From an uncultured Collinsella sp. (GTDB taxonomy: Bacteria; Actinomycetota; Coriobacteriia; Coriobacteriales; Coriobacteriaceae), in NCBI GenBank assembly GCA_900548265.1, contig URKG01000013.1:1-46868 (forward strand): a stretch of 46,868 bases of DNA, given 5' to 3'. Made by a program: the position numbers and the translations under genes. Position 1 is the stretch's first letter, and every line of letters begins with the position of its first letter. Below the pieces are notes generated by a model that was not told the origin of the DNA, did no database searches, and saw only the letters and a list, made by a program, of their open reading frames with translations. Shown here piece after piece: positions 6,165-15,313 of this stretch.

Positions 6165-8175
6165 CATGACGCTGTTTATCGCATCGCTTGCCGTCTCGTG
6201 CATCGGTGCGCTCGCCTCGGTTCTGCTGATCAAGGCCGATAACGCCGCCAAGACCGCCGGCTGCCTTATCGGCGCCGTCGCCGCGGTGCTTTCGTTTGTG
6301 GCCGGTATCCAGGCCGTGCTGGGCGATGTCACGTCGGTCGACACCATCGTGTTCTTCCCGTTTGCCCATTTCCAGCTGCTGCTCAATCAGCTGTCCGGCC
6401 TGTTCGTGGCGCTTATCTCGGTGCTCGCGTTTGCCGGTTCGATCTACGGTCTCAACTACTTTGATGAGTACCCGGGCAAAAAGGGCCGCGCCGGCTTCTT
6501 CTTTAACACCTTCGTGGCGTCCATGATGCTCGTCATCACCGCCGACAACGTGTTTTGGTTCCTGGTCGCCTTTGAGCTCATGTCGCTGACCTCGTACTTC
6601 CTGGTCGTGATCGAGGAGAACGAGAACTCCATCCATGGCGGTTGGCTCTACTTTGTGATCGCGCACGTGGGCTTTGTACTCATCATGGCGAGCTTCCTCA
6701 CCATGACCAACTTCGCCGGTGGCTCGTTTGCCTTTGCGGATTTCCGCGCCACGCAGTTTAGCCCCGCGGTCGCATCCGTGTGCTTCGTGCTCGCCTTCTT
6801 TGGCTTTGGCGCCAAGGCCGGTATCATCCCGCTGCACGGCTGGCTGCCCAAGGCACATCCCGAGGCGCCGTCCAACGTGTCGGCCCTCATGTCCGGCGGC
6901 ATGATCAAGATCGGTATCTTCGGTATCCTCAAGGTGGGTCTCGACCTGCTCTCCGCCTCGGGCGTTCAGGTCTGGTGGGGCCTTATGGTCATGGTCTTCG
7001 GTGCGATCTCGTCGGTCCTCGGCGTGGCCTTCGCCCTGCAGGAGCATGACATCAAGCGCCTGCTGGCCTATCACTCCGTCGAGAACATCGGCATCATTCT
7101 GCTCGGCGTCGGCGCCTCCATGGCCGCCATGGCGCTCAACTCGGTCGGCATCGCCGTCCTGGCTCTGATGGCCGCCCTCTACCACACGTTTAACCACGCG
7201 ATGTTTAAGGGCGAGCTGTTCTTGGGCGCCGGTGCGCTGCTGTACTCCACGGGTACGCGCAATATGGAGAAGATGGGCGGCCTGTTCCGTCGTATGCCGG
7301 CAACGGCCATCTGCTTCCTCATTGGTGCGCTGGCCATCTCGGCCATCCCGCCCTTCAACGGCTTTGTGTCCGAGTGGTTTACCTACCAGTCGCTGTTCAA
7401 CGCCGCCATGCAGGGCGACAAGGCCGTCATGATCGTGGCCGTGTTCGCTGCCGTCGCACTTGCCATTACCGGCGCGCTGGCTGTCACGTGCTTTGTCAAG
7501 GCCTATGGCGTCTCCTTTGCCTCCGCGCCTCGCTCCGAGGCCGCGGCCAATGCCAAGGAGGTTCCCGCCCCCATGGTGTTTGCGCAGGGCCTGCTCGCGG
7601 CCATCTGCGTCGTGCTGGGCATTGGCGCTCCCGTGATCGCGCCCGTGCTGGTCGATGTCGCCGCGTCCGTGCTGCATCCTTACGGTGGCGTGTTTGCCGC
7701 CGAGGGCATAGAGCTCATGAACCAGTACTCCGGCGCTGCCACCTCCACGCCCGCGATCGCCATTGCGCTCGTGGTGCTCGTCGGCCTTGCCTGCGGTTAT
7801 CGCAAGCTCAAGACCGTCGGCAAGGTGCAGAAGTCCCAGCCGTGGGCATGCGGCTATGCTCCCAACGAGCATATGCCCGTCGTGGCCACGACCTTTGCCT
7901 CCGAGGTGTCCTGGTTTATACAGCCGCTCTACACGCTGCGCGACCGCTGCACGGCCGTCTGCTGGTCCATCGCGCACTTCTTCCAGAAGCTCACCGGTGT
8001 GGCCGAGGCTGTGGAGCCCGTACCCGACAAGGTCCTCGTCGATGCCCCGCATAAGGGTGTCGAGAAGCTCGCCGACCTCGCGACTAAGCTCGAGGGCGGC
8101 AACTACAGCATCTATATCTGCTACATCGTCGCGGCACTCGTGGTGTTCCTCGTGCTCGCCGTGCAAATGGGTTAA
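6157..8175 (+). CDS. hyfB: Hydrogenase-4 subunit B, antiporter-like membrane subunit
   Basis: A 672-residue polytopic membrane protein, matching the length of E. coli HyfB. It belongs to the NuoL/MrpA antiporter-like family. The conserved Glu of the ion channel is in AFELMSLTSYF, and the helix-breaking Lys segment in GAKAGIIPLHGWLPKAHPEAP. It anchors the hydrogenase arm in the membrane and, by homology to complex I, may move protons. The ATG lies inside the end of hyfA (AATGGATAG), indicating translational coupling. Confidence 0.93.
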   Translation: MDSMTLFIASLAVSCIGALASVLLIKADNAAKTAGCLIGAVAAVLSFVAGIQAVLGDVTSVDTIVFFPFAHFQLLLNQLSGLFVALISVLAFAGSIYGLNYFDEYPGKKGRAGFFFNTFVASMMLVITADNVFWFLVAFELMSLTSYFLVVIEENENSIHGGWLYFVIAHVGFVLIMASFLTMTNFAGGSFAFADFRATQFSPAVASVCFVLAFFGFGAKAGIIPLHGWLPKAHPEAPSNVSALMSGGMIKIGIFGILKVGLDLLSASGVQVWWGLMVMVFGAISSVLGVAFALQEHDIKRLLAYHSVENIGIILLGVGASMAAMALNSVGIAVLALMAALYHTFNHAMFKGELFLGAGALLYSTGTRNMEKMGGLFRRMPATAICFLIGALAISAIPPFNGFVSEWFTYQSLFNAAMQGDKAVMIVAVFAAVALAITGALAVTCFVKAYGVSFASAPRSEAAANAKEVPAPMVFAQGLLAAICVVLGIGAPVIAPVLVDVAASVLHPYGGVFAAEGIELMNQYSGAATSTPAIAIALVVLVGLACGYRKLKTVGKVQKSQPWACGYAPNEHMPVVATTFASEVSWFIQPLYTLRDRCTAVCWSIAHFFQKLTGVAEAVEPVPDKVLVDAPHKGVEKLADLATKLEGGNYSIYICYIVAALVVFLVLAVQMG

Positions 8176-8187
8176 GGAGGGGAGAGC

Positions 8188-9114
8188 ATGAACAACATCG
8201 TACTTGCCGTTCTGCAGGGCGTGGTCGTTATGGCCGTCGCGCCGTTCTTCTCCGGTCTCGGTCGCGTTATCCGCGCCAAGATGCACAACCGTCGCGGCCC
8301 CAGCATCATGCAGGACTACCGCGACCTGGCCAAGCTCTTTGCGCGCCCCGAGTCCCAGAGCGAGGACGCGAGCTTTGCGCTGCGCATTATGCCGCCGCTG
8401 TTCTTCGCCGTCGCCTTTATGCTCGCGATGGGTCTGCCGCTCTTTACGGCACAAAGCCCCATTCCGGTCTTTGGTGACGCCATCACCATCATGTACAGCC
8501 TGGCGCTCGCCCGCTTCTTCTTCGCCCTCTGCGGTGTGGATTCGTCCAACGCCTACGCCGGTATCGGCGGCGTCCGCGAGCTGCTCATGAGCGTGCTCAT
8601 CGAGCCGTCCATGCTGCTGGCGCTGTTTGCCGCCGCCCTGGTGTGCGGCTCCACCGACATCGCCACCATGGGTCAGCACATCATGACGGGTGCCATCGAC
8701 GCGCCGGTCGCCGTGATCCTCGCCGGCATCGCCTTTGCGATCGCCTGCTACATGGAGCTCGGCAAGCTGCCGTTTGATCAGGCCGAGGCCGAGCAGGAGC
8801 TCCAGGAAGGTCCGCTCGCCGAGCTTTCCGGCCCGTCGCTTGCGATGGCCAAGCTCGCCATGTCCATGAAGCAGGTCCTGGTCGTCGCCTGGTTCTGCGC
8901 GATCTTCGTCCCCTGGGGCGAGCCCGCGGCCGTGGGTATCGCGGCCGTTCTGGGCGCGGTCATCTTCCTTGTTAAGTGCCTGATCGACTTTGTCGTATGC
9001 GGCGTGATCGAGAACTCCTGCTCGCGCTCGCGTTTTAAGGTGCTTGGCAATCAGACCTGGGCCGTCGTGGGCATCGCCGTTCTGGCGTTTGTCTTCGTGG
9101 TCGTCGGCGTGTAG
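8188..9114 (+). CDS. hyfC: Hydrogenase-4 subunit C, NuoH-like membrane subunit
   Basis: A 308-residue, roughly eight-helix membrane protein of the NuoH/HycD family. Key segments are RRGPSIMQDYRDLAKLF near the N terminus and ELGKLPFDQAEAEQELQEGP, whose acidic loop forms the quinone-channel-like cavity next to the small hydrogenase subunit in related complexes. AAGGAGGGG precedes the ATG. It connects the soluble hydrogenase module (HyfG/HyfI) with the antiporter-like subunits. Confidence 0.93.
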   Translation: MNNIVLAVLQGVVVMAVAPFFSGLGRVIRAKMHNRRGPSIMQDYRDLAKLFARPESQSEDASFALRIMPPLFFAVAFMLAMGLPLFTAQSPIPVFGDAITIMYSLALARFFFALCGVDSSNAYAGIGGVRELLMSVLIEPSMLLALFAAALVCGSTDIATMGQHIMTGAIDAPVAVILAGIAFAIACYMELGKLPFDQAEAEQELQEGPLAELSGPSLAMAKLAMSMKQVLVVAWFCAIFVPWGEPAAVGIAAVLGAVIFLVKCLIDFVVCGVIENSCSRSRFKVLGNQTWAVVGIAVLAFVFVVVGV

Positions 9115-9129
9115 GAGAAGGGAGAAACA

Positions 9130-10587
9130 ATGTCATTTGCAGTCAGTCTGTCCCTTCTCGGCTTGGTCGCTATCGCGGCCCCGATGGTGGCCTCGGTGCT
9201 CGTCGCCCTGTTCCCCCGTCCGTACGCCAAGTGGTTCAGCGTTTTGGGTGCCGCCGTCTCGACGGTCTGCACCATCGCCCTCGCCGCGAATTTCGCTGGC
9301 GCCGGCATGCCCGACACGCAGGTCCCCCTGATCTCGTTTGGGCAGACCCTCGTCATGGGATTCACCTTCGATCGCATGAGCACGCTGCTCGCGCCCGCCT
9401 TTGTGGGTATCGGCCTGCTTGTCGTGATCTATTCGATTCCCTATATGAGCGAGAATAACCGTGAGCATCCCGACGCACCGCATCGTCGCTTCTACGCGTA
9501 CCTCGCGACCTTCATCGGCGCCATGGCCGGCCTTGTGTACAGCTCGACCCTTTTGGGCCAGCTCGTGTTCTTTGAGATCACGGGTGCGTGCTCTTGGGGC
9601 CTCATTAGCTACTACATGTCGCCTACGGCCAAGAAGGCCGGCATGAAGGCCCTGATCATCACGCATATCGGTGCGCTCGGCCTGTATCTGGGCGCCGCCA
9701 TCGTGTTTGCCCACACCGGCACCTTCGCCATCACCGCGATTGCCGGCCTCGACGCCAAGCTTAAGGCTATCGTCCTCTTGCTCGTGCTGTTTGCGGCCTG
9801 GGCCAAGTCCGCACAGGTTCCCATGTACATGTGGCTGCCTTCGGCCATGGAGGCGCCGACGCCTGTTTCGGCTTACCTGCATGGCGCCTCGATGGTTAAG
9901 GTCGGCGTGTGCGTGTTCGCGCGTGCACTCGTCTCTGCCGGCGAGATTCCCGAGATCGTTGGCTGGGTTGCCATTATCGACGCCATGGTCACCATGCTCT
10001 TTGGTTTCCTTATGTACCTGCCGCAAAAGGACATGAAACGCCTGCTGGCCTTCTCCACGATCGCTCAGCTCTCCTATGTGTTCTTTGGTCTGGGCCTTTC
10101 GGTCTTTGGCAGCCAGCTGGCCTTTGATGGCGCCGTGTGCCACATCTTTAACCATGCTTTCGCCAAGACGCTGTTCTTCCTGATCGCCGGTTCGTTCTCC
10201 TTTACGCTCGGCACGCGTATGCTGCCCAAGCTTCGCGGCATCGTAAAGAAGTACCCGATCTCGGGCGTGGGCTTCGGTGTCGCGGCGCTCGCCATTGCCG
10301 GCGTGCCGCCCATGAACACGTTCTTCTCGAAGTTCCAGATCATCGCCGGCGGCTTTTCTGTGGGTGCCGGCAACGTCGCGATCCTGGTGCTCGTGTGCAT
10401 TATGGTCGCCGAGACCGTCGCCACCTTCGCCTGGTTCCTCAAGTGGATGGGCTATTGCCTGCCCGGCGAGCCGAGCGAAGAGGTCGCTGCGGGAGCCCCG
10501 CTTCCCCGTGCGATGGCGTTTGTGTTCATCGTGCTCATCATCATGGTCATCGTCAGCGGCCCGCTTTCGGCCAGCTGGATCGGTTAG
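9130..10587 (+). CDS. hyfD: Hydrogenase-4 subunit D, antiporter-like membrane subunit
   Basis: A 485-residue polytopic protein of the NuoL/M/N family (E. coli HyfD about 479). It keeps the channel Glu (FEITGACSWGL) and the Lys/Trp helix WAKSAQVPMYMWLPSAMEAPTPVSAYLHGA. HyfD is present in hydrogenase-4 but absent from hydrogenase-3, so its presence marks this as a Hyf-type complex with more potential proton channels. It sits in tight series with hyfC and hyfE with strong ribosome-binding sites. Confidence 0.92.
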   Translation: MSFAVSLSLLGLVAIAAPMVASVLVALFPRPYAKWFSVLGAAVSTVCTIALAANFAGAGMPDTQVPLISFGQTLVMGFTFDRMSTLLAPAFVGIGLLVVIYSIPYMSENNREHPDAPHRRFYAYLATFIGAMAGLVYSSTLLGQLVFFEITGACSWGLISYYMSPTAKKAGMKALIITHIGALGLYLGAAIVFAHTGTFAITAIAGLDAKLKAIVLLLVLFAAWAKSAQVPMYMWLPSAMEAPTPVSAYLHGASMVKVGVCVFARALVSAGEIPEIVGWVAIIDAMVTMLFGFLMYLPQKDMKRLLAFSTIAQLSYVFFGLGLSVFGSQLAFDGAVCHIFNHAFAKTLFFLIAGSFSFTLGTRMLPKLRGIVKKYPISGVGFGVAALAIAGVPPMNTFFSKFQIIAGGFSVGAGNVAILVLVCIMVAETVATFAWFLKWMGYCLPGEPSEEVAAGAPLPRAMAFVFIVLIIMVIVSGPLSASWIG

Positions 10588-10600
10588 GAGGTAGAACGAC

Positions 10601-11254
10601 ATGGGTTATTCGATCGTCAACATCCTTGGCGGCCTTCTGATCGTCACGTCCACCATGGTGGTCGTCTCCAAGAACATCAAACATTCCATCCACTGGTATG
10701 CGGTGCAGTCGCTGGTGCTCGTGGGGCTTCTCGCCACGCTCGGTGTCACCACTGGTGCGCAGGAGCTGCTTATGTGGGCTGGATCTGCCTTTATCACCAA
10801 GGTCGTCCTGGTCCCTTATATCCTCAACCGCGCATACAAGAAGATGGGTGAGCCGAGCGACGCATCGCTCAAGGCCGGCCTTAAGCCCGCGTGGGCCATT
10901 TGCATCATCGCCGTCGAGGTCGCGATCTGCTTTGCCGTCGTGACGCAGATCAGCCTGCCCACGGCCGAGGTCGCAACGCCTGCGCTCGCTATTAGCTTCG
11001 CTCACTTCTTTGTGGGCCTCACCTGCATCATTTCGCAGCGCAACATCATGAAGCAGATCTTTGGATACTGCCTTATGGAAAACGGCAGCCATGTGACGCT
11101 CGCGCTTTTGGCCCCCACCGCTCCCGAGATCATCGAGATCGGTATCGCCACCGACGCCATCTTTGCCGTCATCATCATGTCCATCGTCGTGCGTCGCATT
11201 TGGGACGACTCCCACTCGCTCGATGCGCGCGACCTGTCCGAGCTGAGGGGGTAG
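10601..11254 (+). CDS. hyfE: Hydrogenase-4 subunit E, small membrane subunit
   Basis: A 217-residue hydrophobic protein (E. coli HyfE 216). The N-terminal part is MrpC/NuoK-like, followed by additional helices. In related complexes this region sits between the antiporter-like subunits HyfD and HyfF. GGAGGTAG precedes the ATG; the next gene begins 3 bases after its stop. Confidence 0.9.
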   Translation: MGYSIVNILGGLLIVTSTMVVVSKNIKHSIHWYAVQSLVLVGLLATLGVTTGAQELLMWAGSAFITKVVLVPYILNRAYKKMGEPSDASLKAGLKPAWAICIIAVEVAICFAVVTQISLPTAEVATPALAISFAHFFVGLTCIISQRNIMKQIFGYCLMENGSHVTLALLAPTAPEIIEIGIATDAIFAVIIMSIVVRRIWDDSHSLDARDLSELRG

Positions 11255-11257
11255 TCC

Positions 11258-12817
11258 ATGGAAACGTTGATTCTCGCCCTGCTCGCGACTCCTTTGGTGT
11301 TCTCGCTGGTCATGGCATTTTTGCCCAAGAACACGTCCTATAACGTGTTTGCCGGTCTCAACCTGGTCTCCGTCGCAGCCGTCCTGGTGCTGTCGATTAT
11401 GACGGCCGGCGACGTCCTTATGAGCGGCGACACCGCGAGCGCTCTTGGCCTGTGGTTTCACCTCGATTCGCTGGGCGCCATCTTTGTGCTGCTCATCGGC
11501 TTTATCGGTTTTCTTACGGGGCTGTTCTCGCTGCCCTATGTAAAGGCCGATATCGAGGAGGGGTCCATGCCCGCCGAGCGCGCCAAGCAGTATTTTGCGC
11601 TGTTTAGCCTGTTCGTGTTCACCATGCTGCTCGCGTGCCTGTCCAACAACATGATCCTCACGTGGGCCGCCGTGGAGGCAACCACGCTTTCCACCGTGTT
11701 CCTCGTGGGTATCTACAAGAACAAGACGGCCCTCGAGGCTTCTTGGAAGTATGCGATGGTCTGCACCGCCGGCGTGGCCTTCGGCCTGTTCGGTACACTG
11801 CTGATCTACGCCAACGCCGCCGACGTGATTCCCAACGCCCACGAGGCCGCATTCCTGTCATGCGTGCTGCCGTACGCCGACCAGTTCGATCCGACGCTCA
11901 TGCGCCTCGCCTTTGCGTTTATCGTGATCGGCTTTGGCACCAAGGCCGGCCTGTTCCCCATGCACACTTGGCTGCCCGATGCCCACTCCCAGGCCCCGAG
12001 CCCTGTCTCGGCCCTGCTCTCTGGCGTGCTGCTTAAGTGCGCCATGCTTGTGATCATGCGCTTCTACGGCTTTACCATCCAGGCCGTGGGCGCCGAGTAT
12101 CCGCAACTTTTGCTGTTGATCGTCGGCACGCTGTCCATTTTAGTGGCGGCACTTTCGATGTTTCGCCAGGACGACCTCAAGCGCCGCTTTGCGTACTCGT
12201 CTGTGGAGAACGTGGGCGTTATCGCCCTGTGCCTGGGTATCGGTGGCCCGCTGGGTATCGCCGCAGCCCTGCTGCACTGCGTGTTCCACGGTTTTACCAA
12301 GACGCTTGCCTTCTGCGTGTCCGGCAACATCCAGCACGCCTTTGGTACGCGTAGCCTGGCCAAGATTCAGGGTGTCGTCGAGGTTGCCCCTGCAACCGCC
12401 GCGCTCGCCGTCCTGGCGCTGCTCGGTCTTGGCGCCTTCCCGCCCTTTGGCATGTTTATCTCCGAGTTCCTGACTTTTGTCGCCGGTGTCACCGCCGGTC
12501 CCATGTGGCTGGTCGTCGTGGTCGCCCTCGGTCTTACCGTGGCCATCTCCGCGCTCACCCGCATCGCACTCAAGTCGGTGTTCGGCCATGCGCCCCAGGG
12601 CATGGGCAAGCATGAGGCCCCGGCGCTCATGCTTATCCCCGAAATCATCCTGGCCGTCATGATCTTGTGGTTTGGCATCGCCACCCCGCTGCCTCTCGTG
12701 CACGGTGTGGAGACCGCGACCGGCATCGTGCTCGAGCAGAGCACCGAGGAACTTCACGCGACGCCGATGTACCGCGCTGTGTTCGGTACCGAGACCGCTC
12801 AGAGCGAGGTGGAGTAA
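11258..12817 (+). CDS. hyfF: Hydrogenase-4 subunit F, antiporter-like membrane subunit
   Basis: A 519-residue polytopic membrane protein of the NuoN/NuoM family (E. coli HyfF 526). The channel Glu is in AAVEATTLSTVFLVG and the Lys helix in FGTKAGLFPMHTWLPDAHSQAPSPVSALLSG. It is the third antiporter-like subunit after HyfB and HyfD. Together they give the complex three potential proton half-channels with conserved Glu and Lys. This supports, but does not prove, energy conservation by the formate-to-H2 reaction. Confidence 0.93.
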   Translation: METLILALLATPLVFSLVMAFLPKNTSYNVFAGLNLVSVAAVLVLSIMTAGDVLMSGDTASALGLWFHLDSLGAIFVLLIGFIGFLTGLFSLPYVKADIEEGSMPAERAKQYFALFSLFVFTMLLACLSNNMILTWAAVEATTLSTVFLVGIYKNKTALEASWKYAMVCTAGVAFGLFGTLLIYANAADVIPNAHEAAFLSCVLPYADQFDPTLMRLAFAFIVIGFGTKAGLFPMHTWLPDAHSQAPSPVSALLSGVLLKCAMLVIMRFYGFTIQAVGAEYPQLLLLIVGTLSILVAALSMFRQDDLKRRFAYSSVENVGVIALCLGIGGPLGIAAALLHCVFHGFTKTLAFCVSGNIQHAFGTRSLAKIQGVVEVAPATAALAVLALLGLGAFPPFGMFISEFLTFVAGVTAGPMWLVVVVALGLTVAISALTRIALKSVFGHAPQGMGKHEAPALMLIPEIILAVMILWFGIATPLPLVHGVETATGIVLEQSTEELHATPMYRAVFGTETAQSEVE

Positions 12818-12820
12818 CGA

Positions 12821-14593
12821 ATGATTGAAACTGAGAACAAGGTGTATGCCCGTCGCTGCGAGAGCCATGTCGAGGCTCTGCGCCGCGCCGTTCCGGGCTG
12901 CATCGAGAAGGTCGAGTGGCAGTGCGAGGACCAGCTGACGATTACCGTCAAGCAGGACAAGCTGCCCGAGGCCGTCCACTACCTGTACTACGAGCGCTAC
13001 GGCTGGATTCCCGTGATCATCGGCAACGATGAGCGCAGCCTGTGCGGCCGTTACGCCGTGTACTACGTCATCTCCATGGAGGGGGAGGATCCCGGCTGGG
13101 TGACCGTGCGCACCGAGGTCGATCCCGCCAAGATGACGTTCCCGTCCGTGACGCCGTTCGTCCCCGCCTGCGTGTGGGGCGAGCGCGAGCTGCGCGACAT
13201 GTTCGGCCTGATCCCCGAGGGTCTGCCCGATCGTCGCCGCCTGGTGCTGCCCGATGACTGGCCCAGCGGCCTGTACCCGCTGCGCAAGGACTCCATGGAC
13301 TACCGTTTCCGTCCCGCTCCCGCGAGCGACATGGAAAACTACGAGTTCTTGGCCGATACCAAGGGCAAGGAGACGACGCTCGTCCCCATGGGCCCGCTGC
13401 ACATTACCTCCGACGAGCCCGGCCACTTCCGCCTGTTCGTCGAGGGCGAGACGATCGTGGACGCTGACTACCGTCTGTTCTACGTGCACCGCGGTATGGA
13501 GAAGGTCGCCGAGACGCGCCTGAACTATGACGCCGTGACGTTCCTCGCCGACCGCATCTGCGGCATCTGCGGCTGCGCCCACTCGGTGGCCTATGCCGAG
13601 GCCGTCGAGCGCGCCCAGGGCATCCATGTCCCGCCGCGCGCCCAGTACATCCGCGCTATCATGCTCGAGGTCGAGCGTCTGCACTCGCACCTGCTCAACA
13701 TTGGCCTCGCTTCGCACTACACCGGCTTCGACTCCGGCTTCCAGCAGTTCTTCCGCGTTCGCGAGAAGTCCATGGACCTGGCCGAGAAGCTCTCCGGTCA
13801 CCGCAAGACCTACGGCCTCAACGTGATCGGCGGCGTGCGTCGCGACATTTTGGCCGAGCAGAAGCTCTCCACGCTCACGACCATCCACCAGCTGCGCTCC
13901 GAGGTTCAGGAGCTCGTCGACGTCTTGCTCTCCACGCCCAACTTTATTGAGCGTACGAGTGGCATCGGCATCTTGGACCGCAAGATCGCACGCGACTTCT
14001 CGCCGGTCGGCCCGCTCATGCGTGGCTCGGGCTATGCCCGCGACGTGCGCTTTGACCATCCCTTCGACGGTTACGCCGATCCGGATGTTCAGAAGATGCA
14101 TGCCGGCACGGCCGACACCTGCGATGCCTTCGGCCGTACCGCCGTTCGCATCCAGGAGGTCTACGATTCTATCGACATGATCGAGACCATGCTCGAGAAC
14201 TGCCCGTCGGGCCCCATCCTCACCACGGATTGGGAGTACACCCCGCACAAGTACGCCATCGGCGCCACCGAGGCGCCGCGCGGCGAGGACGTGCACTGGG
14301 CCATGCTCGGCAACAACCAGAAGTGCTACCGCTGGCGCGCCAAGGCAGCTACGTACAGCAACTGGCCGGTCCTGCGCTACATGTTCCGCGGCAACACCGT
14401 GGGCGACGCGGCGTTGATCGTCGGCTCTCTCGACCCGTGCTACTCCTGCACCGACCGCGTGACGGTGACCGATGTCGCCGCCAAGCGCGACCACGTGCTT
14501 GACAAGGAGCAGTTCGAGAACGTCTGGCGCGACAAGTCGCCGCTTGCGGGCGAGGGCACCATGGCCGCTCCGCTCGATGAGGAGGCGCTCTAA
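12821..14593 (+). CDS. hyfG: Hydrogenase-4 large (catalytic [NiFe]) subunit with fused NuoC-like domain
   Basis: A 590-residue soluble subunit. The first 170 residues are NuoC-like (FVPACVWGERELRDMFGL). The rest is the [NiFe] large subunit with the two Cys pairs RICGICG and DPCYSCTDR that bind nickel and iron. The roughly 35 residues after DPCYSCTDR form a C-terminal extension, expected to be removed by the HycI-type protease encoded downstream. The NuoC/NuoD fusion matches HycE and HyfG. It makes H2 from protons using electrons from the iron-sulfur subunits. The Ni/Fe(CN)2CO insertion genes (hyp) are not in the window. Confidence 0.95.
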   Translation: MIETENKVYARRCESHVEALRRAVPGCIEKVEWQCEDQLTITVKQDKLPEAVHYLYYERYGWIPVIIGNDERSLCGRYAVYYVISMEGEDPGWVTVRTEVDPAKMTFPSVTPFVPACVWGERELRDMFGLIPEGLPDRRRLVLPDDWPSGLYPLRKDSMDYRFRPAPASDMENYEFLADTKGKETTLVPMGPLHITSDEPGHFRLFVEGETIVDADYRLFYVHRGMEKVAETRLNYDAVTFLADRICGICGCAHSVAYAEAVERAQGIHVPPRAQYIRAIMLEVERLHSHLLNIGLASHYTGFDSGFQQFFRVREKSMDLAEKLSGHRKTYGLNVIGGVRRDILAEQKLSTLTTIHQLRSEVQELVDVLLSTPNFIERTSGIGILDRKIARDFSPVGPLMRGSGYARDVRFDHPFDGYADPDVQKMHAGTADTCDAFGRTAVRIQEVYDSIDMIETMLENCPSGPILTTDWEYTPHKYAIGATEAPRGEDVHWAMLGNNQKCYRWRAKAATYSNWPVLRYMFRGNTVGDAALIVGSLDPCYSCTDRVTVTDVAAKRDHVLDKEQFENVWRDKSPLAGEGTMAAPLDEEAL

Positions 14594-14594
14594 T

Positions 14595-15311
14595 ATGCTG
14601 AAGCTTTGGAAGGTCAACGCCAAGGCCGGCGACGCGACGGTCAAGTACCCGTTTGCGCCGTTCCCCACCAACAAGGACATGCGCGGCAAGCCCGAGCACA
14701 ACGCCGAGCTCTGCATCGCCTGCGGTGCCTGCGGCGTGGCGTGCCCGGCCGATGCCATTCGCATGGACACCGACCTTGCGGCCGATACCATCACCTGGTC
14801 GATCGACTACGGTCGCTGCATCTTTTGCGGCCGCTGCGAGGAAGCCTGCCCCATGGAGGCCATCAAGCTCACCGAGGAGTTTGAGCTGGCCGTCATGAGC
14901 AAGGACGACCTCACCAGCAAGAGCGTCTATACGCTCGAGCACTGCTCGCGTTGCGGCAAGCCGTTTGCCCCGCACAAGGAGATCGACTACGCCAAGCGCC
15001 TGCTGCAAAAGGCCGGCGGCATGGAGGCCGAGCAGGCCGCCCGCACCGTCGGTATGTGCCAGGAGTGCAAGCGCGAGCTCGACGCCCTGCGCGCCGCCTC
15101 GGCCGTAAAGACCGGCAACGCTGCCGGCATGGCCGCCAACGAGACGCTTGCGTCCGGCGAGCCCCAGGGCCCCGGCATGGAGTATCTGGGCGGCCACGGC
15201 GTGAACCCGGAGTATATCGACCGCGAGCTCAACCCCGATGCGCCCGAGATTCCCGCCGGTCCGGCGCCGGTCGAGGGCATCATCATGGATTTTGATACGA
15301 AGGAGGAGTAA
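14595..15311 (+). CDS. hyfH: Hydrogenase-4 subunit H, ferredoxin-like (HycF family)
   Basis: A 238-residue soluble protein with two 4Fe-4S clusters (CIACGACGVAC, CIFCGRCEEAC). A zinc-ribbon-like pair follows (CSRCGKPFAP and CQECKR), exactly as in E. coli HycF and HyfH. The last 60 residues are an extra Pro/Gly-rich tail not needed for the fold. It bridges the HycB-type ferredoxins to the small hydrogenase subunit. The ATG begins two bases after the hyfG stop. The frame is open further upstream, but that stretch lies inside hyfG. Confidence 0.92.
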   Translation: MLKLWKVNAKAGDATVKYPFAPFPTNKDMRGKPEHNAELCIACGACGVACPADAIRMDTDLAADTITWSIDYGRCIFCGRCEEACPMEAIKLTEEFELAVMSKDDLTSKSVYTLEHCSRCGKPFAPHKEIDYAKRLLQKAGGMEAEQAARTVGMCQECKRELDALRAASAVKTGNAAGMAANETLASGEPQGPGMEYLGGHGVNPEYIDRELNPDAPEIPAGPAPVEGIIMDFDTKEE

Positions 15312-15313
15312 CC

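Noticed and set aside
6106..8679. Very long open frames on the strand opposite hyfB/hyfC, valS, clpX and the surface protein (up to 1137 codons)
   Set aside because: They mirror the codon periodicity of the real genes in a GC-rich genome, have Arg/His/Gly-rich or low-complexity products, and lack ribosome-binding sites and recognisable domains.
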